From assembly GCA_964244115.1 (NCBI GenBank), contig CAXTHM010000097.1:1-11820 (forward strand): a stretch of DNA of 11,820 nucleotides, in the 5' to 3' direction. Within the stretch, counting starts at the first letter, position 1, and every line of letters begins with the position of its first letter. A program made the position numbers and the translations under genes. This stretch comes from CADCWK01 sp964244115 (GTDB lineage Bacteria; Chloroflexota; Chloroflexia; Thermomicrobiales; UBA6265). This document shows positions 1 to 7,657 of the stretch, in pieces. The notes below the pieces were generated by a model. It did no database searches, was not told the DNA's origin, and saw only the letters and a program-made list of their open reading frames with translations.

Positions 1-63
1 ACGGGCAACACAGATGCTCTCTGGGCACCTGCGAGCCGCAGCGCAGCGAGAGCCGCCTTTGGT

Positions 64-85
64 GGGTGAGCGAGCAGGCTCACCC
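64..85 (-). terminator. Candidate terminator hairpin downstream of lacZ
   Basis: GGGTGAGC (64-71) and GCTCACCC (78-85) form a perfect 8-bp stem with a 6-nt loop, about 50 nt beyond the lacZ stop codon. There is no T-tract on the minus strand after it, so intrinsic termination is only plausible. Confidence 0.4.
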
Positions 86-135
86 CGGCTGGGGGAGAGG
101 TCTGCTCCGCCATTGGGCACGTCCATTGCACCCCG

Positions 136-3100
136 CTACCGGGTCGTCGACGGGACGAAGCCCTCCACCGCCTGGAGCCGGACGGTGAAGGTCACGGGCC
201 GGGCCGGAATCAGGTAGTCGTCAAGCGGCTTCGGCCCACACGAGGCGGAGCCCAGTCCGGCCATCAGGTGATCGAGGTGCAGCACCGTCGTGGACGGCTC
301 CGGCAGCTCGACGGTGTGCTTCGCGGCGTCCAGCTCCTCCGGGCCGTAGGGCAGCGCGCCGACCGAGAGCAGGTCGCCTTCCGCCACCGCCAGCAGCCCG
401 GCCCCGTAGGCGTCGGTCACGGCCGCCCAGCGGGTCTCCGCCTTGGCGCCGTTCTCCTGCGGCATGACGTAGGGGACGTACTGGTCCGCGACCGGACCAT
501 GCCACTCCCCGACCGACGCGCTGTCCTTCCGGTCCGGGTAGGTCTCGTGGGGACCCAGCCCGAACCAGGTCAGCCGGTCGAAGGTGACCGGCAGCCGCAG
601 CTCCAGCCCGACGCGGGGCAGCGTCTCCAGCGCCGCCAGCGACTCGCGCGGGGTCACAGCGGTCGTCAGGGTCACGGCGCCAGAGCCGTCGATCGTGTAC
701 CGGTAACGGACATCGAAGGCTGGCCGCAGGGTCGCCGCGCCGAGGGTGGCATCGACCTCGATCACCGCCTGGTCCGGGCCGGATTCGGTCAGCTCGCAGC
801 GGGCGATCCGGTGCTGGAGCCGGTCCAGCCCCAGCCGCCGCCACTCATCCCGGATGTAGGGATCGTTGTCGGTCGGCGCCCGCCAGACGTTCAGGCGCGG
901 CCCCGTCACCAGCAGGTCGCGGCCCGACTGCTGCCAGCCGGCGATGACGCCGGTCGCCCGGTCGAACAGGATCGTGCTGCCCCCGGCCGAGACGAGGATC
1001 GCCCCGAGCGCATCGGCGACCACGACCGGTCCGGTCGCCGCCGAGGCGACCGGCGGGTGAGCCCGGGCCTCCGGGGTCAGGGCCAGTTGCGTCGTCGCGA
1101 CGACGTGGCCGACCGGCGCCCACGTCGTCGCCTCACGGTGGACGAATGACAGGTCGAGGTGCGTCTCTTCGCCGGCACGGGCTGGTGGGACGGTGTACGG
1201 GATCGTGATCTCCCGCGAGGTGCCGGCCGGGACGTCCAGCGACGCGATGGCTCCCTGCCCGACGATGCGGCCGTTGGTCCGCATCACCCATCGCAGCGTG
1301 AGGTGCCCCAGCCCGAGGAAGGCGTAGCGGTTGGTGACCCGGACCGTGCCCGCCGCGAGGTCGACGGCCTCGGCGACGACCGGCTGGTAGACCGTCGCCA
1401 ACTCGATCAGACCCGAGTGCGGCTGCCGATCGGGGAAGACGAGGCCGTCGATGCAGAACGACCCGTCGTGGACGGGCTCGTCGAAGTCGCCGCCGTAGGC
1501 GAACCATTGCTGGCCGTCGATCGTCTCCTGCCGGACGCCGTGGTCGGCCCACTCCCAGACGCAGCCGCCGATCAGGCGGTCGTACGTGCGGATCGCCGCC
1601 CAGTACTCGCGCAGGTTGCCCGGCCCCTGGCCCATGGCGTGGGCGTACTCGCACATGAAGTACGGCCGGTCGTCGTCCTCGCGCTCACCCTCCCGGATGA
1701 TGTCGGCGACCGTCGGGTACATCGTCGAGTGCAGATCGGTCGCCACCGGCGACCGCTCCGGGACATGGACGGCGCCCTCGTAGTGCGTCGGCCGGGACGG
1801 ATCGGCGGCACGGATCAGGTCGGCCATCGCGTCGTGGTTGTCGCCGTAGCCGGACTCGTTGCCGAGCGACCAGACGATCACGGACGGGTGGTTGCGGTCC
1901 CGGGCGACGAGCCGGTCGGCCCGGTCCAGGTAGGCGTCCCGCCAGCCCGGGTCGTTGGCGAGCTGCGACCAGTCGCCGACGGGCCCGAAGCCGTGGGTCT
2001 CGAGGTCGGCCTCGTCGATGACGTAGAGGCCGTAGCGATCACAGAGGGCGTAGAAGGCGCTGTCGTTGGGGTAGTGCGAGGTCCGGACGGTGTTGACGTT
2101 GTGGCGCTTCATCAGTTCGATGTCGCGGACCATCGCCTCATGCGGGACGGCGTAGCCGTAGTCGGGATGGAAGTCGTGCCGGTTGACGCCCTGAAGCTTG
2201 ATCGAGACGCCGTTGACCCAGAGCTGCCGGTCGCGGATCTCGACCGTCCGGAAACCGACCGGCTGGCGGTAGGCGGCCCGGACGTCGCCGTCGGCGGACT
2301 CGTGGGTGAGGAGGAGGGTGTAGAGCGCCGGGGTCTCCGCCGACCAGAGCGCCGGGCCGGCGACGGCGATGGTCGCCCTCAGCGCAGCCTCGGCTCTGGC
2401 CGGGACGTGGTCGGCCGTCAGCGTCGCCGTTCCGACGCTCGTCCCATCCGGATCGAGCAGGTCGGCCCGCAGCGTGCCACCCGGCGACGGGGCATCGCCG
2501 AGGTTACGCAGCCAGGCCCGGACGTGCAGCGTCGCGTCGGTCAGGTCCCCGTCGGCGAACGTCGTCGTGAGATGGACGTCGCGCAGGTGGACCGGGTCGG
2601 CGGCGTGGAGCCAGACGCTGCGGAAGATGCCATTGAGCCGCCACATGTCCTGGCCTTCGAGGTACGACGCGGCCGACCACTGCCGGACCTCGACGCTGAT
2701 CAGGTTGTCGCCGGGCACGAGTAGGTCGGTCACGTCGAACTCGGCCGGGTTGTGGGAGACCACGCTCGCCCCGGCCAGCTCGCCGTTGACGCGGACCTGG
2801 AACGCCGAGCAGACGCCGTCGAACGTCAGGAACACGCGCCGGCCGGACCACGCCGCCGGGACGTCGACATGGTGGCGATAGAGCCCGACCGGGTTATCGT
2901 CGGGGACGTGCGGCGGGTCGACGGGGTACGGGTACTGGACGTTGACGTAGTTGGGCCGGCCGTAGCCGTGCATCTGCCAGCAGCCGGGCACGGGCAGGCG
3001 GTCCCAGCCGTCGTCGGGCAGCGTCGGGTCATGGGCGTCTTCGGGGACCAGGTCCGGCCGGGTGACGTAGTGGAACGCCCAAAGCCCATCGAGCCGCCGC

Positions 3101-3297
3101 ACGTCCGGGCGGGCGCCCGCCAGGTTCGCCGCGGCGGCGTCGCGGTCCGGGAACGGCATCAGCGGGACGTGCGGCCGCTCCTTGCGCCAGCCGATGACGG
3201 CCGGGTCGGCCCAGATCCCGTTCGCGGCCGCATCGTCGTCCGGGCCAGTCGTTCCGGTAGTCGCGGGGGCAGCGGGCCGCGTCTGCGTCGTCGTCAT
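136..3297 (-). CDS. lacZ: Beta-galactosidase, glycoside hydrolase family 2 (LacZ type)
   Basis: Predicted 1053-aa cytoplasmic enzyme that hydrolyses terminal beta-D-galactosides such as lactose; E. coli LacZ is similar in length (about 1023 aa). Seen in the translation: a jelly-roll sugar-binding domain (about 65-235, with NPVGLYRH), immunoglobulin-like domain (about 235-350), and TIM barrel from about 350 with NRHDFHP (372-378), the GH2 region RNHPSVIVWSLGNES with the acid/base Glu481, and FMCEYAH with the nucleophile Glu550. A C-terminal small-chain domain includes LNVWRAPTDND. No signal peptide is seen. The start at 3297 is chosen because AGGAG lies 7 nt upstream (3303-3307) and the following MTTTQT is a normal start. 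An in-frame ATG at 3477 would add 60 Arg-rich residues and lacks comparable support. The gene is divergent from the sugar importer at 5309-8485, which suggests uptake and hydrolysis of the same sugar. The true substrate could be another beta-galactoside. Confidence 0.95.
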   Translation of the reverse strand: MTTTQTRPAAPATTGTTGPDDDAAANGIWADPAVIGWRKERPHVPLMPFPDRDAAAANLAGARPDVRRLDGLWAFHYVTRPDLVPEDAHDPTLPDDGWDRLPVPGCWQMHGYGRPNYVNVQYPYPVDPPHVPDDNPVGLYRHHVDVPAAWSGRRVFLTFDGVCSAFQVRVNGELAGASVVSHNPAEFDVTDLLVPGDNLISVEVRQWSAASYLEGQDMWRLNGIFRSVWLHAADPVHLRDVHLTTTFADGDLTDATLHVRAWLRNLGDAPSPGGTLRADLLDPDGTSVGTATLTADHVPARAEAALRATIAVAGPALWSAETPALYTLLLTHESADGDVRAAYRQPVGFRTVEIRDRQLWVNGVSIKLQGVNRHDFHPDYGYAVPHEAMVRDIELMKRHNVNTVRTSHYPNDSAFYALCDRYGLYVIDEADLETHGFGPVGDWSQLANDPGWRDAYLDRADRLVARDRNHPSVIVWSLGNESGYGDNHDAMADLIRAADPSRPTHYEGAVHVPERSPVATDLHSTMYPTVADIIREGEREDDDRPYFMCEYAHAMGQGPGNLREYWAAIRTYDRLIGGCVWEWADHGVRQETIDGQQWFAYGGDFDEPVHDGSFCIDGLVFPDRQPHSGLIELATVYQPVVAEAVDLAAGTVRVTNRYAFLGLGHLTLRWVMRTNGRIVGQGAIASLDVPAGTSREITIPYTVPPARAGEETHLDLSFVHREATTWAPVGHVVATTQLALTPEARAHPPVASAATGPVVVADALGAILVSAGGSTILFDRATGVIAGWQQSGRDLLVTGPRLNVWRAPTDNDPYIRDEWRRLGLDRLQHRIARCELTESGPDQAVIEVDATLGAATLRPAFDVRYRYTIDGSGAVTLTTAVTPRESLAALETLPRVGLELRLPVTFDRLTWFGLGPHETYPDRKDSASVGEWHGPVADQYVPYVMPQENGAKAETRWAAVTDAYGAGLLAVAEGDLLSVGALPYGPEELDAAKHTVELPEPSTTVLHLDHLMAGLGSASCGPKPLDDYLIPARPVTFTVRLQAVEGFVPSTTR

Positions 3298-3302
3298 GCG
3301 TG

Positions 3303-3328
3303 CTCCTGTCTGATCCGTACTGTCTGAT
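3303..3328 (-). promoter_or_regulatory. lacZ ribosome binding site overlapped by a 9-bp direct repeat
   Basis: On the minus strand, ATCAGACAG occurs twice (3320-3328 and 3306-3314), 14 nt apart start to start. The second copy runs into the AGGAG Shine-Dalgarno (3303-3307). The Shine-Dalgarno supports the start at 3297. The repeat could be a regulator or RNA-binding site controlling lacZ translation, which is inference. Confidence 0.5.
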
Positions 3329-3678
3329 GGTCGATGGGATGGCCGGCCGAGACGGACGAAGTCTCGCGCCGAGCCTGGTCGGGTTCCGAACCTCTTGCAG
3401 GAACCAAACCAGCGCCGATGACGACGTCTGGCGGAACACGCGCCTGGTAGCGTGAGAAACCGGTCGGTCCCGCTCATGCATCACCGCTGGCCGGTCACCG
3501 GAGGCTCCTCGTCGTCCGACCATTGCGGGCAACTCCTCACGCGTTGTTCTCATCCGCTCCTGACAGAATGATGAAGATCTGGTCCGTACGCTTGAAGACG
3601 CTGATTTCCGAGCATCGGTTTCCTCTCTGCTCGTTGACTGCTGCCTGCTATTCGACACGTAGCATCGTCCCCCGCCGG

Positions 3679-3696
3679 AATGCTAGAAATGCTAGA
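3679..3696 (+). repeat. Tandem 9-bp repeat AATGCTAGA x2
   Basis: AATGCTAGA is repeated head to tail (3679-3687 and 3688-3696), about 100 bp before the membrane-protein start. Each copy contains TGCTAGA, which resembles an extended -10 element, so it may belong to the promoter of the gene at 3793. No matching -35 was found. Confidence 0.4.
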
Positions 3697-3792
3697 TTGG
3701 AAGTCAAAGGACCATCGTTTTTCTGCGTACATGCCTGGCAACCATCTCAACGCTTCTACCGATCGGTCGAACTGGGTGGAGTATGAGCAGAG

Positions 3793-4434
3793 ATGAGCGT
3801 TGACGATGGCCTGACGTCTCGTCCGCGTGCTCCTTTTCGAGAGCGATTGATGAGAGAACGACGAGACCGAACGCACCAGGAACGACCTGCTCCTTCGGGA
3901 ACCCGAAGGAGCAGAGATCTCGCCCTCCAGCGACTCCGAATCGAGACGGCAAAAGCCCTCCTCGACAAACAGGACAAACAGATTAGCTCGAACGAGACGC
4001 TTGATCGTTCCCGAGCAGAGACCGTACGGGCCGGTAGTCTCGTCCTTCCATTGACCGTTGCCTTGTTGCAGTTCGCCCGTGATCCCTCCTATAGCCCGTC
4101 GATCTGGCAACTGGTCATTTTCTGGGCGCTTCTCGTCTTGGGATTCAGTGCCTTCGCGGCACTCCTGGTCTGCTCCTATGCAGCGAAGCGACTCACGCAG
4201 ATGGAATATCGCCCGCGACTTCAAACGATGGGCGAACGCGTAACGGATTGGGTTGATCGGCCACTCGGTGAACAGCGAGCGGCCCGATGGCTCGCCGAGG
4301 AGTACACGGGATCGACGAACAAAAACCTACCCATCCTGACCGCGAAGGCCAAGTGGGTAGGTTTGTCCGAGACGTTTCTCTACGCCGAGGTGGTGTTCCT
4401 GGCGTTCGCCGTTCTCCCCATGCTAGTCGCCTGA
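3793..4434 (+). CDS. Hypothetical membrane protein, probably three transmembrane helices
   Basis: 213 aa, family not recognised with confidence. Residues 1-50 are very Arg-rich and charged. Residues about 45-75 look helical or coiled-coil (KALLDKQDKQISSNETLD). Hydrophobic segments lie at about 80-95, 104-129 and 194-212, with a soluble stretch (130-193) between the second and third. A charged helical N-terminus, a membrane pair, a cytosolic middle and a final membrane helix recall uncharacterised small membrane proteins and some 2TM effector-like proteins of defence loci, but no nucleotide cyclase or other partner is adjacent, so no function is assigned. The start at 3793 has GGTGGAG 11 nt upstream; an alternative ATG is at 3850. 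Arginine is often CGA or AGA, unlike the CGG/CGC/CGT-rich neighbours, which suggests transfer. The reading frame contains two strong inverted repeats (3887-3914 and 4323-4364). Confidence 0.7.
   Translation: MSVDDGLTSRPRAPFRERLMRERRDRTHQERPAPSGTRRSRDLALQRLRIETAKALLDKQDKQISSNETLDRSRAETVRAGSLVLPLTVALLQFARDPSYSPSIWQLVIFWALLVLGFSAFAALLVCSYAAKRLTQMEYRPRLQTMGERVTDWVDRPLGEQRAARWLAEEYTGSTNKNLPILTAKAKWVGLSETFLYAEVVFLAFAVLPMLVA
3887..3914. repeat. 13-bp perfect inverted repeat with 2-nt spacer inside a gene
   Basis: CTGCTCCTTCGGG (3887-3899), AA, then CCCGAAGGAGCAG (3902-3914): a 28-nt near-perfect palindrome covering codons about 32-41 of the membrane-protein gene. It could extrude as a hairpin in mRNA or DNA, or be a dimeric protein's binding site. 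It falls in the low-complexity Arg-rich N-terminus, so protein sequence may be under little constraint there. Confidence 0.85.
4323..4364. repeat. 11-bp inverted repeat with 20-nt loop inside the same gene
   Basis: AAACCTACCCA (4323-4333) pairs perfectly with TGGGTAGGTTT (4354-4364) across 20 nt, near the 3' end of the membrane-protein gene and about 70 nt before its stop. Its role is unknown; an mRNA-stabilising or terminating structure is possible. Confidence 0.8.
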
Positions 4435-5061
4435 GGGATCGTTGCGGGAAAATGGCCAGGGGTTGGGCGTCTGCACCAGCACGTTGGAGGGACCGGGCTG
4501 AAGGTCCGCGTCGAGGTATTCAGACGACGTGCGGGCTATCGGCTGCGGATGGAGAGACCCGGGCTTGTAGGGGCGGTGCGCGTCGGATCGTTTCGCCCGA
4601 ACCGTACCCTCTTGGTTAGGAGAGCGAGGCTGTGTCGGCTTCGAAAATCCTCGCCTGATATGCGACTTCGGAGTTGCTGGCATCGTTCGTTCTGCGGCTC
4701 CCTCTACGCTGGGATGTTCATGGCTTCCCATCGGTGCCTGGTGGCAGTGTATATCGGTGCCGCAAGACGCAGCGTATTTCCCATCAACGCTGAATGGGTT
4801 TCCGAGGAGGGATCACACGAGACGAACTCCCCATGAGCGACTCCGGTGAATCGCCCGATAGCATGAGAGCCATCAGCGGGATGGGCCTGGACGTACGTCC
4901 TGCTTGGCCGACCATTCACGCAGCCTCACGCCGCACCGGATCTTGCGTGTTGGCGGACATAGACGCAGTCCGAACATCTTCCAGACGACGACCGTCGCGC
5001 AGACTGGATCACGCAGGGCCAGGCGTCCGTCAGCAGGCTCGGGTGACGGCCGTGTCCAGCC

Positions 5062-5079
5062 CGGACCGTCAGCGGTCCG
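5062..5079. promoter_or_regulatory. Candidate operator palindrome upstream of the importer operon
   Basis: CGGACCG (5062-5068), TCAG, CGGTCCG (5073-5079): a perfect 7-bp inverted repeat about 22 bp upstream of the possible -10 TATCAT. Position and symmetry suit a dimeric sugar regulator of LacI or similar type. The identity of any regulator is inference. Confidence 0.35.
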
Positions 5080-5100
5080 ACCCATCCGTCCAGATCGGGG

Positions 5101-5187
5101 TATCATCATTGGCACATGTGGTGCGGGCGGTCCCTCTCCGCACCATGGTCGCTGGCCAGGCCGCCGGCGACAGGGGCAGGGTTGCCC
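5101..5187 (+). promoter_or_regulatory. Possible promoter and structured 5' leader of the importer operon
   Basis: A TATCAT (5101-5106) could be a -10; no good -35 is seen. Three hairpins then follow within 70 nt. TGGTGCGG (5119-5126) pairs with CCGCACCA (5138-5145). GTCGCTGGC (5148-5156) pairs with GCCGGCGAC (5163-5171) with one T-G pair. GGGCA (5174-5178) pairs with TGCCC (5183-5187). A further imperfect stem may form between GGTGATCG (from about 5199) and CGATTCACC (to about 5230). It matches no riboswitch class I can recognise. In GC-rich DNA some of this pairing may be chance. Confidence 0.35.
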
Positions 5188-5308
5188 GATAGACCAGGTG
5201 ATCGCGCGGTGTGGCACGATCGATTCACCGTTCCGGCTGGTCCCCGGGGTGAACATCGCCGATGCCACCGAGCGCCGACCCGTCGAGAGGGCCGAAGCGA
5301 GGAATCCC

Positions 5309-6598
5309 ATGAACGCACGCTGGCGTGTTCGACTCCTGCCCCTGGCGGCGACGCCACTGATCCTCGGCGGCTGTACGCTGCCGGAACAGTTCAGCAGCCG
5401 GGCCGACCCGGACGCGGTCACGCTCTGGTACTGGAACCGCTCGATCGAGCCGGAACTGTTCCGCCAGTACGAGCGCGACCACCCCGGGGTGGTCATCAAC
5501 GACCAGATCATCGGCGGCGACTACGGCTCCAAGCTCCGGACGACGCTGGCCGGCAACACCTTCGTCCCGGACATCGTCGGTCTCAATGACGACATCGCCA
5601 CCTATTTCCGGGCCGAGGACCAGTTCGTCGACCTCAACGAGCTCGGGGCCGGCGACGTCAAGAGCCAGTATCTGGAATGGAAGTGGCAGGCCGGGATGAC
5701 GGCCGACGGCAAGCTGCTGGGCTTCCCGATGGACACCGGCCCGACGGCCCTGTTCTACCGGGCGGACGTGTTCGAGCAGGCCGGGCTGCCCTCCGACCCA
5801 GCGACGGTCAGCGCGCAGATGTCGACCTGGGAGGACTACTTCGCGGCCGGTCAGCAGCTCCAGGCGGCCCTCCCCGGCGTCTTCCTCCTCGACAGCGCCA
5901 ACGAGATCTACACCACCAGCCTTCGTCAGAGCGCGGATTATTACGTCACGCGGGACGATGTCTACATCGGTGACGGGGCGTCCGTCCGGCGCTCCTGGGA
6001 TCTCGGCGTCACGGCGAACCGACTCGGGCTGGTCATCAAGGCCAACAGCGGATCGAGCGACTGGAATGCCGCCGCCACGACCGGCCGGCTTGCCTCCTTC
6101 GCCAACGCGGTCTGGATGAAGGGCACGCTCGCCGATGCGGCCGGCGACACGGCGGGGCTCTGGCGCATCGCCCAGTCCCCGGGCGGCGCCGGCAACCGGG
6201 GCGGCTCGTTCCTCGCGATCACCGCGGCCAGCCCGAAGCAGGAGCTGGCCTGGGACATCATCCGGACGATCCAGTCTCCGGCCGGGCAACTGACGGGCTA
6301 CACGGCGTTGAGCCTCTATCCGGCGGCGACAAGCGCCCTGAGCGATCCGGCCCTCAACCAGCCCGAGCCGTTCTACAGTGGCCAGAACACGAACGAGGTG
6401 TTCTCCGTCGCCGCCCAGAACGTGCCGAACTTCTACTTCAGCCCGGCCGACAATGTGATCCACCCGATCTTCACGGACGAGATGACCAACGTCGCCATCC
6501 TCGGCAAGGACCCGGAGCAGGCCTGGGCGGACGCCCAGGATCAGGTCCGGCGCGAAGTCGAGCACAAGATGCCCTGGGTCACGTTTGGAGGAGCATAG
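5309..6598 (+). CDS. ABC sugar transporter, solute-binding lipoprotein (CUT1 / SBP_bac_1 type)
   Basis: 429-aa extracytoplasmic receptor, lipid-anchored, that captures the sugar and delivers it to the two permeases encoded next. A short lipoprotein signal is visible: NARWRVR, a hydrophobic LLPLAATPLIL, then LGGC with Cys22 as the lipidation site. The mature part starts with VTLWYWNRS and EPELFRQYERDHPGV, typical of the first strand and helix of the family, and continues with FPMDTGPTALFYRADVFEQAG, also characteristic. The start at 5309 is preceded by CGAGGA at 5 nt. The same open frame runs further upstream, but only this start gives a signal peptide. It is first in the operon, with 2 nt between its stop and the next start. 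Given divergent lacZ, a beta-galactoside or lactose is the likely ligand (inference). Confidence 0.93.
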   Translation: MNARWRVRLLPLAATPLILGGCTLPEQFSSRADPDAVTLWYWNRSIEPELFRQYERDHPGVVINDQIIGGDYGSKLRTTLAGNTFVPDIVGLNDDIATYFRAEDQFVDLNELGAGDVKSQYLEWKWQAGMTADGKLLGFPMDTGPTALFYRADVFEQAGLPSDPATVSAQMSTWEDYFAAGQQLQAALPGVFLLDSANEIYTTSLRQSADYYVTRDDVYIGDGASVRRSWDLGVTANRLGLVIKANSGSSDWNAAATTGRLASFANAVWMKGTLADAAGDTAGLWRIAQSPGGAGNRGGSFLAITAASPKQELAWDIIRTIQSPAGQLTGYTALSLYPAATSALSDPALNQPEPFYSGQNTNEVFSVAAQNVPNFYFSPADNVIHPIFTDEMTNVAILGKDPEQAWADAQDQVRREVEHKMPWVTFGGA

Positions 6599-6600
6599 GC

Positions 6601-7578
6601 ATGGCAACGACTGAGATGACCACCACGACAGGCGGCACGGCCATCCCCCCCAGCCGGCCCGGCACCTCCGGGACGATCTCCCAGCCGACCGTCAGCTCCT
6701 GGACGAAGTTCCGCCAGCGCTACCTCGCCCAGTACGTCGCGATCGCGCCGTTCTACATCCTGTTCCTGATCTTCGGGCTGTTCCCGATCGTCTTCGCCGG
6801 CTACCTCGCCTTCCAGAGCTGGGACGGCATCAGCCCGATGGAGTACGTCGGCCTGAGCCAGTTCCGCTACCTGCTGACGGACTCGGTGTTCTACACCTCG
6901 ATCATCAACACGCTCGTGATCTGGGTGATCTCGACGATCCCGATGCTGGCGCTGGCGCTGGTGCTGGCGTTCATGCTCAACCAGTCGCTCCAGGGCAAGA
7001 CGCTCTACCGGATCGCCTTCTTCATCCCGAACGTGACGTCGATCGTCGCGATCGCGATCATCTTCGGGTCGATCTTCGGCAACCAGTTCGGCCTGATCAA
7101 CGCCTTCCTCCAGTGGACGGGCGCCGACCAGGTCGGCTGGCTGACCTCGGACTGGGGGATCAAGGTCACGATCGCGGCGATGATCATCTGGCGCTGGACG
7201 GGCTACAACGCCATCATCTACCTCGCCGGGCTCCAGGCGATCCCGACCGATCTCTATGACGCCGCCAAGGTCGACGGCGCCAGTTCCCGGAATCTGTTCA
7301 CGGACATCACCATCCCCCTGCTCCGGCCGGTGATCCTCTTCACCGCGATCACCTCGACGATCGGCGGGCTCCAGACCTTCACCGAACCGCAGATCCTGTT
7401 CGGCGACGGTTCCGGGGGCCCCGGTGGCGCCGGCCAGACGATGGCGCTCTACCTCTACGACCAGGCCTTCGCCCAGAACCAGTTCGGCTACGGCGCCGCG
7501 ATCGGCTGGGGCATCTTCGTGGTCGTGATCATCTTCTCGCTGCTGAACTGGCGGATCCTGAACCGCCCGGCCGACTAG
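6601..7578 (+). CDS. ABC sugar transporter permease, MalF/LacF-like
   Basis: 325-aa inner-membrane subunit forming half of the translocation channel of the importer. After a Thr/Pro/Ser-rich cytoplasmic tail (1-40) there are about six hydrophobic segments, beginning at about 45-71 (YVAIAPFYILFLIFGLFPIV), with others near 101-126, 138-160, 186-210, 243-262 and 297-317. The EAA loop that contacts the ATPase is at about 219-242: DAAKVDGA, then ITIPLL, with the conserved Gly226 and Pro239. A Gly-rich GDGSGGPGGAG lies near 268-278. GGAGGAG (6587-6593), inside the end of the preceding gene, is its ribosome site, so the two genes are translationally linked. Confidence 0.95.
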   Translation: MATTEMTTTTGGTAIPPSRPGTSGTISQPTVSSWTKFRQRYLAQYVAIAPFYILFLIFGLFPIVFAGYLAFQSWDGISPMEYVGLSQFRYLLTDSVFYTSIINTLVIWVISTIPMLALALVLAFMLNQSLQGKTLYRIAFFIPNVTSIVAIAIIFGSIFGNQFGLINAFLQWTGADQVGWLTSDWGIKVTIAAMIIWRWTGYNAIIYLAGLQAIPTDLYDAAKVDGASSRNLFTDITIPLLRPVILFTAITSTIGGLQTFTEPQILFGDGSGGPGGAGQTMALYLYDQAFAQNQFGYGAAIGWGIFVVVIIFSLLNWRILNRPAD

Positions 7579-7585
7579 GAGAGCC

Positions 7586-7609
7586 GCCAGCACCCCCTCG
7601 TGGGCTGGC
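7586..7609 (+). promoter_or_regulatory. Hairpin between the two permease genes
   Basis: GCCAGC (7586-7591) pairs with GCTGGC (7604-7609); two further C-G pairs form inside after a bulged A. It lies in the 79-nt gap between the permease genes, just after the first stop. It may protect or process the operon mRNA; without a T-tract it is unlikely to terminate fully. Confidence 0.4.
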
Positions 7610-7657
7610 ATCGCCGACCTGACCGACCAGACGTGTGATCCCGTTGGAGGACGTCCC

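Larger units (their letters stand above)
3298..3792. other. 495-bp intergenic region between lacZ and the membrane-protein gene
   Basis: No convincing gene is seen on either strand. It holds two 11-bp palindromes with a one-base centre: GGTTCCGAACC (3382-3392) and CCGGTCACCGG (3491-3501). It also has a tandem 9-mer at 3679-3696 and a TTGACT at 3634-3639 without a good -10 at normal spacing. Divergent promoters for lacZ and the plus-strand gene must lie here, and the palindromes are the best operator candidates. No regulator gene is in the window to link to them. Confidence 0.5.
4435..5308. other. 874-bp intergenic region and leader of the importer operon
   Basis: No convincing protein gene. 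Open frames of about 70-130 codons exist on both strands but lack a ribosome site and have Arg/Ser-rich random-looking composition. Positions 4435-5050 show nothing I can name. From 5062 there is a palindrome, a possible -10 (TATCAT, 5101-5106) and a run of hairpins, leading to the Shine-Dalgarno of the solute-binding protein (CGAGGA, 5298-5303). Its length allows for a decayed gene or a non-coding RNA. Confidence 0.5.

Noticed and set aside
3298..3477. Longer N-terminus for the beta-galactosidase (start at 3477)
   Set aside because: The extra 60 residues are Arg-rich and unlike GH2 N-termini, while the start at 3297 has a well-placed Shine-Dalgarno.
3887..4364. CRISPR-like or terminal-repeat interpretation of the inverted repeats in the membrane-protein gene
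   Set aside because: The two inverted repeats differ in sequence, and no regular repeat-spacer pattern or transposase is seen.
4423..4731. 102-codon minus-strand frame converging on the membrane-protein gene
   Set aside because: Its last 35 or so residues look less random than most shadows, but there is no ribosome site, no recognisable family, and it overlaps the end of the plus-strand gene. Could be a decayed gene; not supported enough to list.
4794..5192. 132-codon plus-strand frame before the importer
   Set aside because: The GAGGAGGG nearby is misplaced for any start, composition is Arg/Ser/Pro-rich, and it overlaps the structured leader.
5225..6607. 460-codon minus-strand frame opposite the solute-binding protein
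   Set aside because: Mirror of the codon bias of a real plus-strand gene; Arg/Val/Asp-rich and without motifs.
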